Origin: Lates calcarifer
Lineage: Eukaryota; Chordata; Actinopteri; Centropomidae
Length of the DNA: 64,000 nt
Reading direction: 5' to 3'
NCBI RefSeq assembly: GCF_001640805.2
Contig: NC_066848.1
Location: 9,400,396-9,464,395, forward strand
The position numbers and the translations under genes were made by a program. A model generated the notes under the pieces. It did not search any database, was not told the origin of the DNA, and was given only the letters and a program-made list of their open reading frames with translations. Each line of letters begins with the position of its first letter. The stretch's first letter is position 1. This document shows positions 59,001 to 64,000 of this stretch, piece after piece.

Positions 59001-62000
59001 AGACTCTTGCGGGTAGATTAATAGAGATATCTGACTTTCCTTGGGTCATTGCTATGTCTGAGGGTTCAGTGAGATGGACTCTCCTTAATGACCTGCCTGT
59101 AATGGCTCGCACTGGTTGTGTGCTGGCTATGATGCTATGGTGAAGCTCAGAAAATAGTGAATAACATCAGTGTATACACTTGAAAACAAGGTTGATTTCA
59201 CTATATCAAGGCCAAATTTATAGATATATTATTTGTCATGTTGCTTTATTTTGAGCCCTGGAGCTCCTTTTACCCTTTATTTGTCATGTACTACAGGGGC
59301 GTACCCACACACCATTCACACAAGAGGAGGCAGTTAGTGGGCTCTCGACACATTTGTCACTCTGGCAGGCAGACTTCCCATTCTCTGGGTTGGTGGCCTG
59401 GTTTCTGCACGGGGGCTGGGCATCTCCCCGCCTGTGCTGCCTAGTAACTGTCAGATCTAGACTGTGATTTATGCAAATTGGCAGGCAAGGGCTTGTGGGT
59501 CAGCTGAGATATGTGGTAAGACCATCACTGGGACAGTGTACAAAGGCAAGTCAACATAAGGCCAGGAACACTGTATACCACCACCAGCTGTAAGATAAAT
59601 AATGAAACTGAAATAATGGATGAAACTACATTTTTGGGCATTTAGTGACATTAAATTGTAAATTACACTGAAATTACACTACAGTTTAATATATTTATAA
59701 GTAATAATACATAAAGTCACACAAACTCTTTTAATTTAATCAAAGGCTTCAAATGTAAGGAATGAAGAATGGGTACTGGGCTGTTTTTGAGTCAAATTAG
59801 CTGTAACATCAAATGTTGATATAAAACAACATAATCAAACATCCCTAACAGCAGAGTAAATCTGAATATTACAAGCTAAAACCACTCAACAGCACAGACA
59901 GACCCCTCCATTCCTCTCCAGAACGCAAAACAGCAGAAATATCTATCAATCACACCTGCTGCCAACTTCTGGACTTGAATCTGTCCCAAATGGATCTCTC
60001 ACAATCAAACACCTGCTCGCTTTGTTCCCCCTCACACTTTAGATGATTACTTGTGTGTGCAATCTGGCCCTGCCCACCCGCGTTACACTTCTGGACGGAG
60101 ATCACTATTAAGCAATCTAACATATTGGACTACAGCATTCAGTTCTCCCTGTCTCTGTGTCTGTGTGGCAACTATTCTCAAACACTTTGCCGTGGTCCCA
60201 TTGAAGTGTCGCCAAGAAGTGCATCCTCCCTGACTGGCAAAGCAGAAAAAAATTAAGCATCACACAATAGACTGGTTTTACGACATAATTAAATTCTGTG
60301 GATAAAAAGACAAGCTAAATGAAGTATGAAACAAAATATTTATTGGTGTCACAGGACCCAAACATCTTCTACTTGTTGTTCTTCTTCATACCTATTATGG
60401 GAGTGGTGCATGTTGGGGCAGCTGGTCGGTGCTCCCCAGTCTTTGTCTCCTGTCATGCGTGGAGGCATTAAGAGTCTGTATTTTGTGCTGTGGCAATATG
60501 ACAAGTCATGAGAGAGCATCTTTTGCAGGACAAAAATATACAGGAGCAGACTGACTCCCTCAGCCCTCTCCTTCACTCACATTCTCTCACCCTGCAATTA
60601 CACATGATGTGCTTCCCCACAGCCACGGCTGGGTTCTTACTGCCACTGCTTAGGTTTGCAACTGCTCTGTGTCCTCCATCCCTTCAGCCTCCCTGCTCTT
60701 CATCCCGGGTTACCATCATCACTCCCTCCACATCCTCCTCAGACCTCAGATCACTCCTCTGTTGTGACATTTGCTCATTACTGCCACAAGCTTTTGATCA
60801 TGGGAACAGCATAACAATACAGCATGCTCATACGTATGAATTATATAAACATTGCTCCATACCTCTACCGGTGGTCAAAACCTCCTCAGGGTACATTTAA
60901 TGTTATTCTTGTATTGTGGTAATAATGTGTGAAAGTAAATCTGATCAAATTTAATGTAAATGTTAAATATAATTCATCATTTTCCATGTTAAAGATTCAT
61001 ATAAGAATAGAGGATTTTTGTGGAAGGTGTTCTGATGGCTCAGGGGCTACAGTGCCGCTGGTTAAATTATGACCAGCTTCCTTTGTTGCATCTCATTCCT
61101 CATCTCTCCCCCCTCTTTTCCTGTCAGCTCACTGCTTTCTTTAATATCTAATTAAGCCAAAAAAAATCTCCAGGAAAATGTTTTAAAAAAGAAAATGTTT
61201 GTCGATATTTAAAAGGATACCACCACTCTGTGTTTTTTTTTTCTCAGATCCTGATGATCCAGGTGGTATTGGGTGTAATAATATGACATTGCCATCCTGT
61301 GATACAAACAGTTGGTCTTTCTATTTTAACGGCTGGGCGCTTGTGCTGCCTGGCACAGTTTAATTAGTGTGAATACATTAGGTCTGTGTGAGATCTTGCT
61401 ACCTGGCAGGGGTTAGAGCTGGGCAGGGACTGCAGAGGAGCAGGCTGCACCAGCGGCACTCCCCGGCCCTGCTGTAATGACCCTGCCAGGCTGACACAAC
61501 GCTCCCACCTGGGGGACCACTGCGGCCTTCCAGTGACAGATGGAGGGCTGCTGAGACAGGGGAGCTGGGTTGAATTACTGCAGGCTAACAGAGCAACCAT
61601 TAGACTGGCCAGTCTGCCAGCAAGCCAACATGCTTTTGTGTTGGCTCCACCTTTGCCTGGTAAGTAATGTAATGGTGACCAGACAGACTGCCAAAACACT
61701 AAGTACACGTTTACTCCGTCATCATTTTGCATCAGTGATTATGTTTGGAATTAGTTGCATACTGGGTGACTCAGGTTCAGTTATTGTGTCTGTGAATTTC
61801 CCCTATACTTAATTCCAAATCACCAGACCTTTAGAAATACTCTCCTCCCAATTAAAGGTCTCATAAAATGTTTTATGGTTGAATTTTTTTTTAAATGGTT
61901 GAAAGAATTTCTGCCTGAAACAGGGCAATAAGACAGGACTTGAAGAGGTACGTTTTGATTAAAATGGACACTGACGTGCCATATGGGGGCATTTATCTCT

Positions 62001-63470
62001 TCTGTCATCTGCACTCCCCATTATTCCTTTACTGTTTAGTGAAACATGGAAATGAGCATTCATAACAAAGGCAAAAACAAGAAAGATACAGATCAGGAGT
62101 TATCAGATTTCACATTAGGCTCCTCATTACAGTCAACTGTGTGACCAAAATGTCATCAGTTTTAAAACAATAGCCTACTGCCTACAAAGCCAAAACACAG
62201 TAAGTACATATTAGGTCAAAACTTAGTTAAGACCTGAATCTGACTTCTTGAGATGTAGATGTCTAACAATTGTAACTGGTTTTAATGTTGTGGCTGATGT
62301 ATCAGCATAGCTCTAAAACACTACAGTGCACCAAGGTAACAACAGGGAAATGCATTGTTTCTGGGGGCCTTTGAGATTTCACCTCAGACTGCTGTCATGC
62401 ATCAGCTCAAGGAAAAACATCTGACACATTTTCGATCACAGTGTGTCAGTAAACCTGCGACTTTTGACTTTGGATATAAGCATGCATGCCTGAATATGAT
62501 GGCTCTCTCTTCTACCCAGACACATTGATCAGAGAATTCATTTGAAGCCATCAGTTCCCGACCATGTGGGGACTGTAGCCTCTGATGACCGGCGCTGCTC
62601 CTGTGTTTCAGCAGAGAAAAAATGGAGCTCTTTGGTCTGGTTTGTGTTAGTGATATAATCGTTAATAAATGAAAGCTCTTCTATCGCACACCCCAAGGCA
62701 AAGACTGGCGGCTGGCTGAGACTTCACTTGCAGCAGGAGAGCGAGGGGAATGAGTGTGACAGTTCTCATAAAAAAAGAGAGAGGGATGGAGAAACTGGAA
62801 AGAGAGATTAAAGGTGGAGAGGAGGAGAAGAAGGGAACAGACACCGCCCTTAATGTGCACTGTCCATGTGCTGCCCAGAAATGCTTGAATCTAATGGGGG
62901 ACAAGCATGCACAACCTCCTGAAGGTTGTACAAGCAATTATGCCACTTAGGAGTCTTTGACAGGGAAGGTCGTATCGGCAAACAGACATGAGGAGCATTA
63001 TAATATGCATTCTGTATTCTGTGTGACACAGACCCTTTTAGCTAAGACAGTATCAATCTTTTGAGTGTCACTCACCCCCCTGTGTCCACAGTGACCTAAA
63101 ATCCTCAGTAATCCCAACTGTGCCAGAATTGGAGTGGTACCAAAATTCACCACAAATGGTTGAACTGGTTTTACTTCTACCCCTTAAAACATTTATTATA
63201 TCAATGGTCACATCTTTATCCATAACATCCCAACTCCTTTATTCTTCCCATGAAGATGAGGGAAAGCAAAAAGAACAGCGTGAGACAGATTTCACTCGAA
63301 CCCTAACCCGACAGAAGGGAGCTCCTATGAGCCGATAACAAAAGCAGATGTGATGGGAGGACTTTGCCAGAAAGGGTTGATGTAACAGTTTGCTGGGTGT
63401 TTCTGGTGTTCATTTCATTCACTCCATGCAAGCTGTGCTCTGTTGTCAGGGGAGCCGTTAGCTCGTGTAT
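53020..63470. other. Gene desert, possible regulatory DNA
   Basis: I found no coding exon or RNA gene. Much of it is moderate-complexity unique sequence (for example 53570-53880, 56290-56460, 57100-57310, 61330-61650) rather than obvious repeat, which fits conserved noncoding DNA but is not proven. Confidence 0.45.
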
Positions 63471-63471
63471 G

Positions 63472-63473
<2 letters not shown>

Positions 63474-63532
<59 letters not shown>
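63474..63532. repeat. TG microsatellite
   Basis: Uninterrupted TG run of about 58 bp, followed by TTTGCAG. Confidence 0.95.
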
Positions 63533-63536
<4 letters not shown>

Positions 63537-63539
63537 AGA

Positions 63540-64000
63540 ATGTGTGGAGGAACAGTGTGCACCTGAGCTCCTTGGTACCAGAAGAAACATGGTTGCCATG
63601 GACACAGGAGATTATTATAGGATGCAAACAGTTTCATCTGCGAGCATGCTGGAAAGGACTAAGTTAACATTAGTGGAAAGGAAAACTGTATTTACCTTTA
63701 AGCCATCATTCTAACCTTACAGACATGCTGTCAACATGCACTTGCACATTGCAAATGTCGAGGCATTTCCATAAGTTGCATTTTCTTTAATTAGACTATA
63801 AGAACAAAATGAGATCCTGTATGTCAGCCTCTTTTTCAGTCAAAGCTGCACAATTCAATGTGCAGCATGTTGCGTGTTTTCTTGGGTGTGGCATGAATCC
63901 ACAAACCGTTTTCAGAAAGTGCACTGCCATAGTAATAGCATGAATGGGAACAGGTTTACATATGACAGAAGGGAGATTAAAAGTCTCAAATCACAGTCAA
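63540..64000. other. Window end, no gene seen
   Basis: One open frame follows the TG run but has no family resemblance. Confidence 0.5.

Noticed and set aside
63443..63714. Open frame after the TG run that begins at a TTTGCAG acceptor-like site
   Set aside because: The acceptor-like site is explained by the microsatellite edge, and the peptide matches no family I know.
1..64000. CRISPR arrays, phage, plasmid or bacterial operons
   Set aside because: None seen; the window is an intron-containing vertebrate genome.

Overview
The window looks like genomic DNA from a ray-finned (teleost, probably percomorph) fish. Genes are split by GT-AG introns, microsatellites are frequent, and several degenerate copies of repeat families that I recall as common in percomorph genomes are present. 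Joining exons by hand on both strands gives six recognisable vertebrate protein genes. All six have human orthologues in 10q22. I see no bacterial, viral or CRISPR content, and no convincing new multigene system.

Layout: (1) 1-22717, + strand: the 3' nine coding exons of spock2 (testican-2); the signal-peptide and N-terminal exons were not found, so 1-10534 is probably intron. (2) 25806-28684, - strand: tysnd1, a peroxisomal trypsin-like protease, 4 exons, 535 aa, ending in the peroxisomal signal SKL; it converges on spock2. (3) 30777-33099, - strand: sar1a, the COPII small GTPase, 6 coding exons, 198 aa, with a noncoding first exon near 34136. (4) 35524-38765, - strand: ppa1, cytosolic inorganic pyrophosphatase, 11 exons, 310 aa, with an unusual cysteine-rich, lengthened C-terminus. 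(5) 39662-41628, + strand: eif4ebp2, 3 exons, 114 aa, divergent from ppa1 with an 80-bp TA microsatellite between them, followed by a roughly 2.1-kb 3' UTR. (6) 44823-48237, + strand: rps24, whose first coding exon holds only the ATG, with a candidate 3-nt microexon and the stop codon opening the last exon. (7) 48300-64000: no gene seen; microsatellites, repeat fragments and stretches that look like candidate noncoding regulatory DNA.

The genes are unrelated housekeeping or secreted functions (extracellular proteoglycan, peroxisomal processing, ER-to-Golgi traffic, pyrophosphate hydrolysis, translation control, ribosome). They share a neighbourhood through conserved synteny, not a common pathway. 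The features most worth checking are small: a 16-bp perfect hairpin just upstream of the last tysnd1 exon, the rps24 microexon cluster, the ppa1 tail, paired hairpins and two identical PBX/MEIS-type sites in the spock2 intron, and a hairpin with a T-run just after rps24.
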